Shown here in pieces: positions 26,844 to 35,790 of a stretch of DNA of 64,000 bases. The notes under the pieces are model-generated. The model was given only the letters and a program-made list of their open reading frames with translations, did no database searches and was not told the origin of the DNA. Each line of letters opens with the position of its first letter. The first letter of the stretch is position 1. The stretch is from contig NZ_CP078013.2 in assembly GCF_024112395.2 (NCBI RefSeq), positions 1,488,001 to 1,552,000 on the forward strand. The letters are read 5' to 3'. The DNA is from Pseudomonas pergaminensis (GTDB lineage Bacteria > Pseudomonadota > Gammaproteobacteria > Pseudomonadales > Pseudomonadaceae). A program made the position numbers and the translations under genes.

Positions 26844-27515
26844 TCAGTCGTCGCGGGAACCGCCAAACGCGGCGCAACCCCGTTGCACCTGGCCGTTGAC
26901 GCGCAACTCGGCGGTCATGTGCTGCAGGCTGCCGCTGACCGGGTCGACGCAACGCTGCGGGGCCACCCAGAGTTCGACATGCTGGTTGTTGGCTTCGGTC
27001 ATCAGGTTGAAGCGACCGTCACCGATCTGTTCTTCCACATACGGCACCGCCAGCGGTGGCTGGCCTTCGCGCTCCAGCACCATGCCCTTGGCCGTGACGT
27101 TCATCGCCCAGGCCGGCTTGTGGCCGTTGGCGCGCAGGATCATGCGCTTGAAGTCCGGGTCGTCGCAGGCCGAGGTCGAGCGTTCGACACGATAGAGTTG
27201 CTGCAGGTCCACGCTGCCCTGGGTGCCCGTGGCAACCCCAGAGAACTGGCCGCGCAGGTCGGCGAACAGCGCGCCTTGCTGGCCGGCCAGGGAGGCCGCC
27301 TCCTGCAGGATGCTGGTGCCGCCGGTGTCGTTGACCACGTAGTTGCGTTGGTCATTGCACGGTTGGAACAGCAGTTTGCCACCGACCGCCGTGAGTTCGC
27401 CCTGCATGCGGGTCAGCCCGGCGAGAGACGGCTTGGCCGGCTCGCTTTCGAACATCTGGCAGGCGGCGAACAGGGGGAGCAAGGCAAACAAAGCAAGGGT
27501 ATGGGCGGCACGCAT
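26844..27515 (-). CDS. COG3650-like envelope lipoprotein
   Basis: 223 residues with a signal peptide and lipobox (LLPLFAACQMF). The mature part has a first domain with QGELTAVGGKLLFQPCNDQRNYVV and a second META-like one with RMILRANGHKPAWAMNVTAKGMVLEREG, plus paired cysteines. Such proteins are annotated as uncharacterised membrane or lipoproteins. The ATG at 27515 places the signal peptide first; a longer reading from 27542 is a less likely start. It is separated from the FAD dehydrogenase by 106 bases. Confidence 0.78.
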   Translation of the reverse strand: MRAAHTLALFALLPLFAACQMFESEPAKPSLAGLTRMQGELTAVGGKLLFQPCNDQRNYVVNDTGGTSILQEAASLAGQQGALFADLRGQFSGVATGTQGSVDLQQLYRVERSTSACDDPDFKRMILRANGHKPAWAMNVTAKGMVLEREGQPPLAVPYVEEQIGDGRFNLMTEANNQHVELWVAPQRCVDPVSGSLQHMTAELRVNGQVQRGCAAFGGSRDD

Positions 27516-27611
27516 TATCGGTCTCCAGACAAGTGCCGCCACGTTACGCAGGCCGGCGCTGCATCACAACCCCGCTCGCCAGCTTCAGTCTATTCTGACA
27601 GCCCAACCTGT

Positions 27612-28211
27612 TCAGCCAACGATAAACGTCTGACCGGTTTGCAGGCCTTCCACGCTTTTGGCGTAGGCCAACGCCACGTCGGCGCCGGGAGCCGGTTTGT
27701 AGCCGCGGAAGTAGGGTGCATAGCTGTCCATGGCTTCCAACAGGACAGTCGGGCTCACGGCGTTGACGCGCAGCCCGCGTGGCAATTCGATCGCCGCCGC
27801 TTTCACAAAGGCGTCAATGGCGCCGTTGACCAGCGCAGCCGAGGCGCCGGTGCGGATCGGGTCGCGGTTCAGAATGCCGCTGGTGAAGGTAAACGAGGCG
27901 CCATCGTTGGCGTAGTCGCGGCCGATCAACAGCAGGTTGACCTGGCCCATCAGCTTGTCGCGCAGGCCCAGTTCGAAGTCGGATTCGTTCATTTCCGGCA
28001 AGGCCACGAAGTTGACGCTGCCCGCTGCGCAGATCAGCGCATCGAACCTGCCGGTTTGTTCGAACAGTTTGCGGATCGATGCGCTGTCGCTGATATCCAC
28101 CTGGAAGTCGCCGCTGTTGCGGCCGATGCTGATCACGTCGTGACGCTGAGCCAGTTCCGCCTTGACCGCCGAGCCGACGGTGCCGCTGGCGCCAATCAAT
28201 AGGATTTTCAT
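27612..28211 (-). CDS. Short-chain dehydrogenase/reductase-like protein lacking the usual catalytic Tyr
   Basis: 199 residues with an NAD(P)-binding loop (LLIGASGTVGSAV), the structural motif ICAAGSVNF in place of NNAG, and a serine in FTFTSGIL. At the place where Y-x-x-x-K is expected the sequence reads ALVNGAIDAFVKAAAIEL, so the catalytic tyrosine is not visible. This substitution occurs in a recognised SDR subgroup; activity is therefore uncertain. Divergent from a LysR regulator with 103 bases between starts, the classical arrangement of a LysR regulator and its target. Confidence 0.85.
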   Translation of the reverse strand: MKILLIGASGTVGSAVKAELAQRHDVISIGRNSGDFQVDISDSASIRKLFEQTGRFDALICAAGSVNFVALPEMNESDFELGLRDKLMGQVNLLLIGRDYANDGASFTFTSGILNRDPIRTGASAALVNGAIDAFVKAAAIELPRGLRVNAVSPTVLLEAMDSYAPYFRGYKPAPGADVALAYAKSVEGLQTGQTFIVG

Positions 28212-28314
28212 GGTGCTGTTCCTCCAGGGGTAAGTGAGGGTTCAGTCTAGAGTGGCTTTTCCGATGGATAAACGCGCTAATAGGCAACCTTTGGTTTTCA
28301 AATGGAAACAATCC

Positions 28315-29223
28315 ATGAGCGAGATGGATGACTTGGCGGCGTTTGCCGTGCTGATCGACGCTGGCAGTTTCACCGTGGCTGCCGAGCAACTGGGCTGCAG
28401 CAAAGGGCAGTTGTCCAAGCGTATCAGCCAGTTGGAGGCGCGGTTTGCCGTGGTGTTGCTGCACCGCACCACGCGCAAACTCAGCCTGACCGCCGCGGGT
28501 GCGGCGTTGCTGCCCCAGGCCCAGGCATTGGTGGTGCAGGTGGATCGCGCCCGTCAGGCATTGGCCCGGCTCAAGGATGATCTGGCAGGGCCGGTGCGCA
28601 TGACCGTTCCGGTGTCGCTGGGCGAAACCTTCTTCGACGGCTTACTGCTGGAGTTTTCCAAGCAATATCCCCAGGTGCAGATCGAACTGGAGCTTAACAA
28701 CAGCTACCGGGACCTGGCGCGGGACGGGTTTGACCTGGGGGTGCGCTTAGGCGCGATCGAAAACGAGCGTCTGGTGGCCAAGCCGTTGCTGGCCTGGCAT
28801 GAGATGACCTGCGCGAGCCCGGCTTACCTTGAACAGCATGGCGAACCCCAGACGCCGGCCGACCTGGCCGGGCATACCTGTTTGCTTAACAGCCACTACA
28901 GTGGCCGCGAGGAGTGGCTGTACCACCAGCAGCATGAATTGCTGCGGGTGCGGGTCAGCGGCACGTTCGCCTCCAACCACTACAACCTGTTGAAAAAGGC
29001 CGCGTTGGTGGGCGCCGGTATCGCGCGCCTGCCGTCCTACGTGCTGCCGGCGGAATTGGCTGACGGCCGTTTGCGCTGGCTCCTGCGTGACTATCAGACG
29101 CGGAGCATGCCGATGTACCTGGTGCATCCCTATCAGGGCGGCCTGCCACGTCGCACCCAGGTGTTGGCCGACTACTTGGTGGATTGGTTCAAGCGCAGCG
29201 GCGAGGCACTGGACCGGCTCTAG
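28315..29223 (+). CDS. LysR-family transcriptional regulator
   Basis: 302 residues. Winged-helix domain (1-60: DLAAFAVLIDAGSFTVAAEQLGCSKGQLSKRISQLEARF) and an effector-binding domain (about 90-295). It is of the CrgA/DsvR-like subgroup by its LLHRTTRKLSLTAAG and GPVRMTVPVSLGE segments. The start at 28315 yields MSEMDDLAAF; an earlier in-frame start would overlap the promoter region. Probably controls the divergent SDR-like gene. Its TAG overlaps the TAG of the convergent doxX-type gene within CTAG at 29220-29223. Confidence 0.9.
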   Translation: MSEMDDLAAFAVLIDAGSFTVAAEQLGCSKGQLSKRISQLEARFAVVLLHRTTRKLSLTAAGAALLPQAQALVVQVDRARQALARLKDDLAGPVRMTVPVSLGETFFDGLLLEFSKQYPQVQIELELNNSYRDLARDGFDLGVRLGAIENERLVAKPLLAWHEMTCASPAYLEQHGEPQTPADLAGHTCLLNSHYSGREEWLYHQQHELLRVRVSGTFASNHYNLLKKAALVGAGIARLPSYVLPAELADGRLRWLLRDYQTRSMPMYLVHPYQGGLPRRTQVLADYLVDWFKRSGEALDRL

Positions 29224-29705
29224 GCGTAGCGACGGGCGATCAGGTGATCGATGGACAGGCGTCCTGGCCCTTTGGCCACCAGCAGCAACAGCAGCGCAAT
29301 CCAGGTGCCATGGGTCGGGTAGGCGTCTGGGTAGACGAACAGCTGAATCACCAGGGTCATGCCGATCAGGGCCAAGGCCGAAAAGCGCGTGGCGAAGCCC
29401 ACGAGGATTAGCACCGGGAAAAAATGCTCGGCAAACGCAGCCATATGCGCCGCCACTTCCGGCGACAACAACGGCACGTGGTACTCGCTGCGAAACAGCG
29501 GCAATGTCGAGGCTGCCAGTTTCGGTTCGCCGAATTGGAAGGTGCCGCTGATCAAATCAACGGCAAAGCCTTCAACTTTGGTTTGCCCGGATTTCCAGAA
29601 CACGGCGGCAATGGAAAAGCGCGCGACAAAGGCGATCAGGCTGTAGGGGATTTGTTCGAAAAGCGCGATGAGCCGTTTGATCAGGCACGAGGGGCGAGTG
29701 TTCAT
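29220..29705 (-). CDS. DoxX-family membrane protein of the bufferin-type operon
   Basis: 161 residues with four membrane helices. DoxX signatures include ARFSIAAVFWKSGQTKVEG, HFFPVLILVGFATRFSALALIGMTLVI and LFVYPDAYPTHGTWIALLLLLVAKGPG. In related MNIO operons a DoxX-type protein is the fourth gene (called bufD or hvfD); its job is not settled, with oxidation/reduction or peptide handling at the inner membrane proposed. Its ATG overlaps the stop of the DUF2063 gene (ATGA), so it is translationally coupled. It is the last gene of the operon. Confidence 0.87.
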   Translation of the reverse strand: MNTRPSCLIKRLIALFEQIPYSLIAFVARFSIAAVFWKSGQTKVEGFAVDLISGTFQFGEPKLAASTLPLFRSEYHVPLLSPEVAAHMAAFAEHFFPVLILVGFATRFSALALIGMTLVIQLFVYPDAYPTHGTWIALLLLLVAKGPGRLSIDHLIARRYA

Positions 29706-30478
29706 GGCGATACCTTTTGTTCCAGGTGCAAATGAGTGAGGGTGTTGTGGCTGATCAGCAGCGTCAGGCATTGGTGCAGGTCAAATTCGGCGGATGCTTC
29801 CAGCGCATGCTCCACGGCGGTTCCCAATGTGTTGCCATGCGCCAGGCTGTTGATGAACGCCACCGAGCCAGGGTCGATGGCAAATACCTTGACCTCCAGC
29901 CCCTGGCGCAGCACCAGCGCCCCCTGGGGATGCCAGGGGTTCAGGGTGGCCAGGCCGCCCTCGGTCTGGTGCGCAGCCCACACTGCCACCACCGCGTAGG
30001 GTGAATTGAGCGTGGCCAGCGACGGATGCAGGTGCAGGCGCAGGGTCCCCAGGTCGGCTTGACCCTGCAGCGCCAGGAGGACGGCCTGCTGATCCAGTGC
30101 CTGGCAATCGGCGGCGTGATAGGCACGGACGCGCAAGCGCTCCAGCCGGGCGATGTCCGCCAGGTAGGGCACGCTTTGCGCGGGTTCAAAGCCTTGGATG
30201 AACTCGGCGAGCGCGCCGCCGTACTCACTCATCACCGGGCTGATAGGCGGGTGCGCCTGCACATACAGGCTCGCCATGGCGCGGAAAAACGCCTCGCCCA
30301 CCAGTTGCAGTGTGACCGGGTAAGCCGCCGCCAATGCGTTGATCAACGAGCTGTGCACATTGTTGCGATACACCGCGAAACGGCTGGCCGGGTCGGCACC
30401 ATTGCTGCTGAACAGGCCATCGGGGCAGGCTTGTTCCGGTGTCAGCAAGGCTGCAGAGAAGTCGTCGTGAAGGCTCAT
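29702..30478 (-). CDS. DUF2063 partner protein (BufC/HvfC-like)
   Basis: 258 residues. The N-terminal DUF2063 domain is recognisable from [49 protein letters not shown] residues (in pieces: [14 protein letters not shown] and [13 protein letters not shown]), then [22 protein letters not shown]; the C-terminal half is less conserved. In known systems it forms a complex with the DUF692 enzyme and presents the precursor peptide. Overlaps the upstream bufB-like gene and the downstream doxX-like gene by 4 bases each (ATGA), so stoichiometric translation is likely. Cytosolic. Older annotation calls it a putative DNA-binding protein, for which I see no support. Confidence 0.88.
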   Translation of the reverse strand: MSLHDDFSAALLTPEQACPDGLFSSNGADPASRFAVYRNNVHSSLINALAAAYPVTLQLVGEAFFRAMASLYVQAHPPISPVMSEYGGALAEFIQGFEPAQSVPYLADIARLERLRVRAYHAADCQALDQQAVLLALQGQADLGTLRLHLHPSLATLNSPYAVVAVWAAHQTEGGLATLNPWHPQGALVLRQGLEVKVFAIDPGSVAFINSLAHGNTLGTAVEHALEASAEFDLHQCLTLLISHNTLTHLHLEQKVSP

Positions 30479-31353
30479 GGGCTTACCTGCGCCAGATGCC
30501 TTTCGGCCTGTTGAGCCTCGGCCAGCAGTACGCTGAATGCCGGCAGTTGGTTGTCACGTTCGATCAGGGTTGGCATCGGGCCGACTTGAGCCAGTACTTT
30601 TTCGTACAGCTGCCACACGGCGTTATCAATCGGCGCACCGTGGTCGTCGATCAGCAAGCGATCACCGAGGTTGTCAGTGTCTTCAGCAAATCCAGCCAGG
30701 TGAATCTCACCGACGGCGTGCAACGGCAGGCCTTCGAGGTAGGACGCTGGATCGCGCTGATGGTTGATGCAGGACACGTAGACGTTGTTCACGTCCAACA
30801 ACAAGCCGCAGCCGGTACGACGGATGATTTCGCTGATGAAGTCCGTCTCGTCCAGGGTGGAGCGTTGGAATTGCAGGTAGGTCGACGGATTCTCCAACAG
30901 CATCGGCCGCTTGAGGGTGCTCTGTATCTGGTCGATGTGTTCGCACACCCGTTGCAGGGTGGCGCTGTCATAGGCCAGGGGCAGCAGGTCATTGAGGAAC
31001 ACCGGGCCGTGGCTCGACCAGGCCAGGTGTTCGGAAAAAGAGTGGGGTTGATAGCGTTCGATCAGCGTGGCCAACCGCGCCAGGTGCTCCGTATCCAACT
31101 GGCCTTCGCCGCCGATGGACAGGCCCACGCCGTGCAATGACAGCGGGTACTGTTCGCGGATCAACCCCAGGTAATGATGAAACGGGCCGCCGGCCACCAT
31201 GTAGTTTTCGGCGTGCACTTCAAAAAAACCGATAGCGGGCGAGGTCTCGAGCACTTCAACGAAGTGCTCATGCTTGAGCCCCAGCCCGACCCGGCGCGGG
31301 AGGCCGGGCGCCTGAGCCTGGGAGATGGCTTGCAGGGATGAAAGAGTCATCAT
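30475..31353 (-). CDS. DUF692 multinuclear non-haem iron oxidative enzyme (MNIO; BufB/HvfB-like)
   Basis: 292 residues, the usual UPF0276/DUF692 length. A TIM-barrel enzyme with likely metal ligands spread through [55 protein letters not shown] and LIERDN, matching the His/Glu/Asp/Asn set of the MbnB family. MNIOs use two or three iron ions and O2 to rearrange cysteine side chains, giving oxazolone/thioamide or thiooxazole groups. Here the likely substrate is the peptide encoded 23 bases upstream (31377-31673). It begins with ATGATG; the first ATG at 31353 is used. It overlaps the DUF2063 gene by 4 bases. Confidence 0.92.
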   Translation of the reverse strand: MMTLSSLQAISQAQAPGLPRRVGLGLKHEHFVEVLETSPAIGFFEVHAENYMVAGGPFHHYLGLIREQYPLSLHGVGLSIGGEGQLDTEHLARLATLIERYQPHSFSEHLAWSSHGPVFLNDLLPLAYDSATLQRVCEHIDQIQSTLKRPMLLENPSTYLQFQRSTLDETDFISEIIRRTGCGLLLDVNNVYVSCINHQRDPASYLEGLPLHAVGEIHLAGFAEDTDNLGDRLLIDDHGAPIDNAVWQLYEKVLAQVGPMPTLIERDNQLPAFSVLLAEAQQAERHLAQVSP

Positions 31354-31376
31354 CAGTACTCAGGTTTTGCGAGGGA

Positions 31377-31673
31377 TCAGGACTTGGCGGTGAAGGCAGC
31401 TTCCTGGCCGAAGCCGGTCGGCGAGGTGGAGCTTGGGGTCTTGAGGCAGGTGCCGGCGGGGACCAGTTTCCAGGCGTTGGCCTGGTCTTTGGTTTTCGAG
31501 GTACCGGCGCACGAAGTGCCGGCGCCCGCGGCGCAATCGTTCTTGCCGGCTTCGGCGACGCCGAAGCATTTCTGCATGTCGTCGGCAGCGTGGGCGGTGG
31601 TGGTCAGGGCGGACAGGCTCAAGGCGGAACCAAGGGCCAGGACGAGGGTAGCGGCGGACAGTTTGGTAGTCAT
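31377..31673 (-). CDS. DUF2282 precursor peptide of the bufferin type (BufA1-like)
   Basis: 98 residues: an unusually long leader that is a Sec signal peptide (1-29, ending TTAHAA) and a core with four cysteines, Cys36 ([14 protein letters not shown]), Cys47, Cys55 ([10 protein letters not shown]) and Cys76 (VPAGTCLK). This matches the DUF2282/BufA1 family, whose central cysteines are converted by the MNIO partner into thiooxazole-type copper ligands before export; the outer pair can form a disulfide. Expected final location is the periplasm, where it would buffer copper. CTGGAGATGCACC precedes the ATG. First gene of the four-gene operon. Modification of this particular peptide is inferred from family knowledge. 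Confidence 0.9.
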   Translation of the reverse strand: MTTKLSAATLVLALGSALSLSALTTTAHAADDMQKCFGVAEAGKNDCAAGAGTSCAGTSKTKDQANAWKLVPAGTCLKTPSSTSPTGFGQEAAFTAKS

Positions 31674-31799
31674 GGTGCATCTCCAGCAGTGGGTTGAGTT
31701 GGCGGGCTTGAATGCCTGCTTGTACCACTAGAGAGGGGGGGATGGAATTCGTTACACCGGCTTCAAAAAAATTAAAAATTTCGCTTCACGCAAAACAAA

Positions 31800-31888
31800 T
31801 GTGGGAGCGGGCTTGCTCGCGAATACGGTATGTCAGTCACTGCATCGTTGACTGATCCACCGCATTCGCGAGCAAGCCCGCTCCCACA
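31800..31888. repeat. Inverted REP-like repeat pair
   Basis: TGTGGGAGCGGGCTTGCTCG and its inverse CGAGCAAGCCCGCTCCCACA, with about 40 bases between. It lies upstream of the bufferin-type operon and 33 bases past the livF stop. Confidence 0.87.
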
Positions 31889-31920
31889 TTGTTCAAGCCG
31901 GTTCCTTCAGCAATAAAACC

Positions 31921-32622
31921 TTAGCCGCCCAGATATGCCTCACGCACCTTCGGATCGGTCAGCAACTGTTCGCCAGTTCCTTGCATCACCACCCGGCCGT
32001 TTTCCAGCACATAGGCGCGGTCAGCAATCTTCAAGGCCTGGTTGGCGTTCTGCTCAACGAGGAACACCGTCACACCGTCCTTGCGCAGCTGTTCGATGAT
32101 GTCGAAGATCTGCTGGATGATGATCGGCGCCAGGCCCAGTGAAGGTTCGTCCAGCAGCAACAGCTTGGGCTTGCTCATCAGCGCACGACCGATGGCGAGC
32201 ATTTGCTGCTCGCCGCCGGACATGGTGCCGCCGCGCTGGCTGAAGCGTTCCTTGAGCCGAGGGAACAGGTGCAACACCTTGTCCATCTGCTCCTGGTAAT
32301 CGCCCTTGTCGGTGAAGAACCCGCCCATGGCCAGGTTCTCTTCCACGGTCAGGCGTGAGAACACACGACGGCCTTCCGGCACCACCGCGATGCTCTTGCG
32401 CATGATCTGCGACGACTGCTGGCCCACCAGCTCTTCACCCATGTAGCGGATGCTGCCGCTGTGGGCCTGCGGCGAACCGCACAGGGTCATCAGCAAGGTC
32501 GATTTGCCGGCACCGTTGGCGCCGATCAGCGTGACGATCTCACCCTGGCGCACTTCCACGTTGACGCTGTGCAGGGCCTGGATCTTGCCGTAGAAAGTGG
32601 AAACGTTTTCGAATTGCAGCAT
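31921..32622 (-). CDS. livF: Branched-chain amino-acid ABC transporter ATPase LivF/BraG
   Basis: 233 residues. Walker A GANGAGKST, signature MSGGEQQMLAIGRAL, Walker B KLLLLDEPSLGL and the family C-terminus with FLVEQNANQALKIADRAYVLENG. It is one of the two cytosolic ATPases powering leucine, isoleucine and valine import (LIV-I/Bra system). Starts 1 base after the livG stop. Last gene of the five-gene block braC-livHMGF. Confidence 0.95.
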   Translation of the reverse strand: MLQFENVSTFYGKIQALHSVNVEVRQGEIVTLIGANGAGKSTLLMTLCGSPQAHSGSIRYMGEELVGQQSSQIMRKSIAVVPEGRRVFSRLTVEENLAMGGFFTDKGDYQEQMDKVLHLFPRLKERFSQRGGTMSGGEQQMLAIGRALMSKPKLLLLDEPSLGLAPIIIQQIFDIIEQLRKDGVTVFLVEQNANQALKIADRAYVLENGRVVMQGTGEQLLTDPKVREAYLGG

Positions 32623-32623
32623 T

Positions 32624-33391
32624 TTACGCTTCCCCCAAATAGGCTTTGATCACTTCAGGATTGTCGCGGATCTGCTCCGGCGTCCCGTCGGCCAAAGGCG
32701 TGCCCTGGTTGATCACCACGATGTGGTCGGAAATGCTCATGACCAGTTTCATGTCGTGTTCGATCAACAACACCGTGGCGTTGTTTTCTTCACGCAACAC
32801 GCTGATCAGCGCCTTGAGGTCTTCGGTTTCCTTGGGGTTCAGGCCGGCGGCCGGCTCGTCGAGCATGAGGATCCGCGGGCGGGTCATCATGCAGCGGGCG
32901 ATTTCCAGGCGACGTTGCTGACCATACGCCAGGGTGCCGGCAGGGCGGTTGGCAAACTCGGTGAGGTTGACCTTGTCCAGCCAGTACGCCGCGTACTCCA
33001 TGGCCTCGCGCTCGCTTTTGCGGAACGCGGGGGTCTTGAACAGGCCGGCGAAGAAGTTGGTGTTCAAGTGACGGTGCTGGGCGATCAGCAGGTTCTCGAC
33101 CGCCGTCATGTCCTTGAACAGCCGCACGTTCTGGAAGGTCCGCACCACGCCCTTGCGGGCGATCTCGTGACCGGCCAGGCCCTGGATCGGCTGGCCGTCC
33201 AGCAGGATGCTGCCACCGCTCGGCTTGTAGAAACCGGTGAGGCAGTTAAATACGGTGGTCTTGCCGGCGCCGTTGGGGCCGATCAGCGCAACCACCTGTT
33301 TTTCTTTCACGGTCAGGGCCACGCCGTTGACCGCCAGCAAGCCGCCAAAGCGCATGCTCAAGTTTTCGACTTTCAGGATCTCGCGGCTCAT
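32624..33391 (-). CDS. livG: Branched-chain amino-acid ABC transporter ATPase LivG/BraF
   Basis: 255 residues. Walker [18 protein letters not shown], signature [15 protein letters not shown], Walker [17 protein letters not shown] and switch His in [11 protein letters not shown]. Pairs with LivF as the ATPase of the importer. Overlaps the livM stop by 4 bases (ATGA). Confidence 0.95.
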   Translation of the reverse strand: MSREILKVENLSMRFGGLLAVNGVALTVKEKQVVALIGPNGAGKTTVFNCLTGFYKPSGGSILLDGQPIQGLAGHEIARKGVVRTFQNVRLFKDMTAVENLLIAQHRHLNTNFFAGLFKTPAFRKSEREAMEYAAYWLDKVNLTEFANRPAGTLAYGQQRRLEIARCMMTRPRILMLDEPAAGLNPKETEDLKALISVLREENNATVLLIEHDMKLVMSISDHIVVINQGTPLADGTPEQIRDNPEVIKAYLGEA

Positions 33392-34641
33392 TTGCGCAGC
33401 TCCATGTGTGGACGTTGCATGGGCAGCAGGCCTTGCGGGCGCCAGATCATCATCAGCACCATCATGGCGCCGAACATCAACATGCGGTATTCGCTGAACT
33501 CACGCATCATTTCCGGCAGCAGGATCATCACGATCGCGGCCAGGATCACGCCCAGTTGCGAGCCCATGCCACCCAATACGACGATGGCGAGGATGATCGC
33601 CGACTCGATGAAGGTGAACGACTCGGGGGTCACCAGGCCTTGGCGCGCGGCGAAGAAGCTGCCGGCGAAACCGGCGAACGCAGCACCCAGGGTAAAGGCG
33701 GAGAGCTTGATGATGGTCGGGTTCAGGCCCAGTGCGCGGCAGGCGATCTCATCTTCGCGCAGCGCTTCCCACGCGCGGCCGATGGGCATGCGCAGCAGGC
33801 GGTTGATCACGAACAGAGCCGCCAGTGCCAGCAGCAGCGCCACCAGGTACAGGAACACCACTTTGCTCACCGGGTTGTAGTCGATCCCGAAGTATTCGTG
33901 GAACGTCTGCATGCCCTCGGCGGCGGTGCGGTCGAACGACAGGCCGAAGAACGTCGGCTTGGGGATGCTGCTGATGCCGTTGGGGCCGCCGGTGATATCG
34001 GTGAGGTTGCGCAGGAACAGACGGATGATTTCACCGAAGCCCAGGGTCACGATCGCCAGGTAGTCACCGCGCAGGCGCAGCACCGGGAAGCCCAGCAAGA
34101 AGCCGAACGTGGCCGCCGCCATACCCGCCAGTGGCAGGCAGATCCAGAAGCTCCAACCCAGGTAATGCGAGAGCAGTGCGTAGGTGTAGGCACCCACGGC
34201 GTAGAAGCCCACGTAACCCAGGTCGAGCAGGCCGGCCAGGCCGACCACGATGTTCAGGCCCAGGCCCAGCAACACGTAGATCAGGATCAGGGTGGCGATG
34301 TCGACCGCGCCGCGCGAGCCGAAGAACGGCCAGATCAATGCGGCGATGATCAGGGCAATGATGATGTAGCGCTGGGTGCGTGGCAGGGTCAGGAATTGGC
34401 TGACCTTTGGCGACACCAACGGCCCACGATTGCCCTTGAACAGGGCACCGACCTGCTGGGTGAACAGCACGCGCAGGAACATCAGCACCGAGCACAGGGC
34501 GATGATGGTCAGGGTCACGGGACCGGTGCCATGCACTTCCAGGTTGATGCCGACAATGCTCAGCTTGAGGCCGAGTACGGGGAACGCAACCGCCCAAACC
34601 AACAGCGCGCTGAAAAACGCCGATTTAAGATATCTGCTCAT
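33388..34641 (-). CDS. livM: Branched-chain amino-acid ABC transporter permease LivM/BraE
   Basis: 417 residues. An N-terminal two-helix extension (1-60, [20 protein letters not shown]) typical of Pseudomonas/E. coli LivM precedes the BPD_transp_2 core: [28 protein letters not shown], the EAA-like ATPase contact [21 protein letters not shown] (here [14 protein letters not shown]), and [14 protein letters not shown]. Overlaps livH and livG by 4 bases each. Confidence 0.95.
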   Translation of the reverse strand: MSRYLKSAFFSALLVWAVAFPVLGLKLSIVGINLEVHGTGPVTLTIIALCSVLMFLRVLFTQQVGALFKGNRGPLVSPKVSQFLTLPRTQRYIIIALIIAALIWPFFGSRGAVDIATLILIYVLLGLGLNIVVGLAGLLDLGYVGFYAVGAYTYALLSHYLGWSFWICLPLAGMAAATFGFLLGFPVLRLRGDYLAIVTLGFGEIIRLFLRNLTDITGGPNGISSIPKPTFFGLSFDRTAAEGMQTFHEYFGIDYNPVSKVVFLYLVALLLALAALFVINRLLRMPIGRAWEALREDEIACRALGLNPTIIKLSAFTLGAAFAGFAGSFFAARQGLVTPESFTFIESAIILAIVVLGGMGSQLGVILAAIVMILLPEMMREFSEYRMLMFGAMMVLMMIWRPQGLLPMQRPHMELRK

Positions 34642-35561
34642 ACTTTCTCAACCTCCGGACGGCCCAGGATGCCGGTCGGACGGAACAACAGCACCAGAAC
34701 CAACAGGCCGAACGCCACGACGTCCTTGTACTGGTCGCCGAAGATATCGGCACCAAAGGCTTCAGCCACACCCAGCACCAGGCCACCGAGCATGGCGCCC
34801 GGGATACTGCCGATGCCGCCCAATACCGCCGCGGTAAAAGCCTTGAGGCCCACCAGGAATCCGGCGTTGGGGTTGATCACGCCGTACTGCATGCTCAGCA
34901 GCACCGCCGCGACGGCTGCCAGTGCGGCGCCGATTACGAAGGTCAGGGCGATGATGTTGTTGGTGTTGATGCCCAGCAGGTTGGCCATCTTGATGTCTTC
35001 GGCGCAGGCCCGGCAGGCGCGCCCCAGACGGGAGCGGGAGATGAACAGGGTCAGGCCCAGCATCGCCACCAGGGTGACGACGAAAACCAGGATTTGCATG
35101 TAGGAAATCAGGACCTCTTCCGCACCGCCCGGGCCAAAGGAGAAGCTCCCCGGGATCAGGTTGGGGATGGATTTATCCTTGGAGTCCTGGGACAGCAATA
35201 CGGTGTTCTGCAGGAAAATCGACATGCCGATCGCGGAAATCAGCGGGATCAAACGGTTGCTGCCACGCAAGGGACGGTAGGCAACCCGCTCGATACTGTA
35301 GCCATAGGCACTGGTCACGACGATCGACGCAAGGAACGCAGCGGTCATCAACAGCGGCAGGGAGTGGATACCCATCATGGCCAACCCGGCAAGGGCGATA
35401 AAGGCCACGTAGGAACCAATCATGTACACCTCGCCATGGGCGAAGTTAATCATTCCAATGATGCCGTAGACCATTGTGTAGCCAATGGCTATCAAGGCAT
35501 AGGTGCTGCCAATGGTCAGGCCATTAACCAGCTGCTGGAAAAAATGATAGATCTCAGGCAT
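34638..35561 (-). CDS. livH: Branched-chain amino-acid ABC transporter permease LivH/BraD
   Basis: 307 residues, about eight membrane helices. Family start [34 protein letters not shown] and ATPase contact [23 protein letters not shown] are seen. Forms the membrane channel with LivM. Separated from braC by a 229-base gap that contains a hairpin, so it may be transcribed at a lower level than the binding-protein gene. Confidence 0.95.
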   Translation of the reverse strand: MPEIYHFFQQLVNGLTIGSTYALIAIGYTMVYGIIGMINFAHGEVYMIGSYVAFIALAGLAMMGIHSLPLLMTAAFLASIVVTSAYGYSIERVAYRPLRGSNRLIPLISAIGMSIFLQNTVLLSQDSKDKSIPNLIPGSFSFGPGGAEEVLISYMQILVFVVTLVAMLGLTLFISRSRLGRACRACAEDIKMANLLGINTNNIIALTFVIGAALAAVAAVLLSMQYGVINPNAGFLVGLKAFTAAVLGGIGSIPGAMLGGLVLGVAEAFGADIFGDQYKDVVAFGLLVLVLLFRPTGILGRPEVEKV

Positions 35562-35743
35562 TACAACGCTCCTAAAAACCCGATACGCATTTCACTGGTG
35601 GAGTCATGTTCCGGCCCTGTGCTGTGTTCTATGAGCACATTTGCACAAAGCGTTTGCCAGCGAACCGCTGGTGACGGTTTTAAGATTTTCAGGTGAGCCA
35701 GCGCCCGGATCGCGGGTGTCAGGCCCATAAACCTCGTAAAACA

Positions 35744-35769
35744 AAGCCCACTGCTCTCACAGTGGGCTT
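35744..35769 (-). terminator. Hairpin between braC and livH
   Basis: AAGCCCACTG and CAGTGGGCTT form a perfect 10-base-pair stem with a 6-base loop, 22 bases after the braC stop; on the minus strand it is followed by GTTTTACG. A partial terminator here would allow excess binding protein over membrane subunits. Confidence 0.8.
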
Positions 35770-35790
35770 GTTGGACCAGTAACGCCTGGC

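Noticed and set aside
31751..31755. GTAAC on the minus strand as an ECF sigma -35 element for the bufferin-type operon
   Set aside because: No matching -10 element is seen at the proper distance, and no sigma factor gene lies nearby.
33406..35103. A 565-codon open frame antisense to livM/livH
   Set aside because: The Gln/Ala/His-rich product is the mirror of membrane-protein codons; livM and livH have all expected signatures and overlaps.
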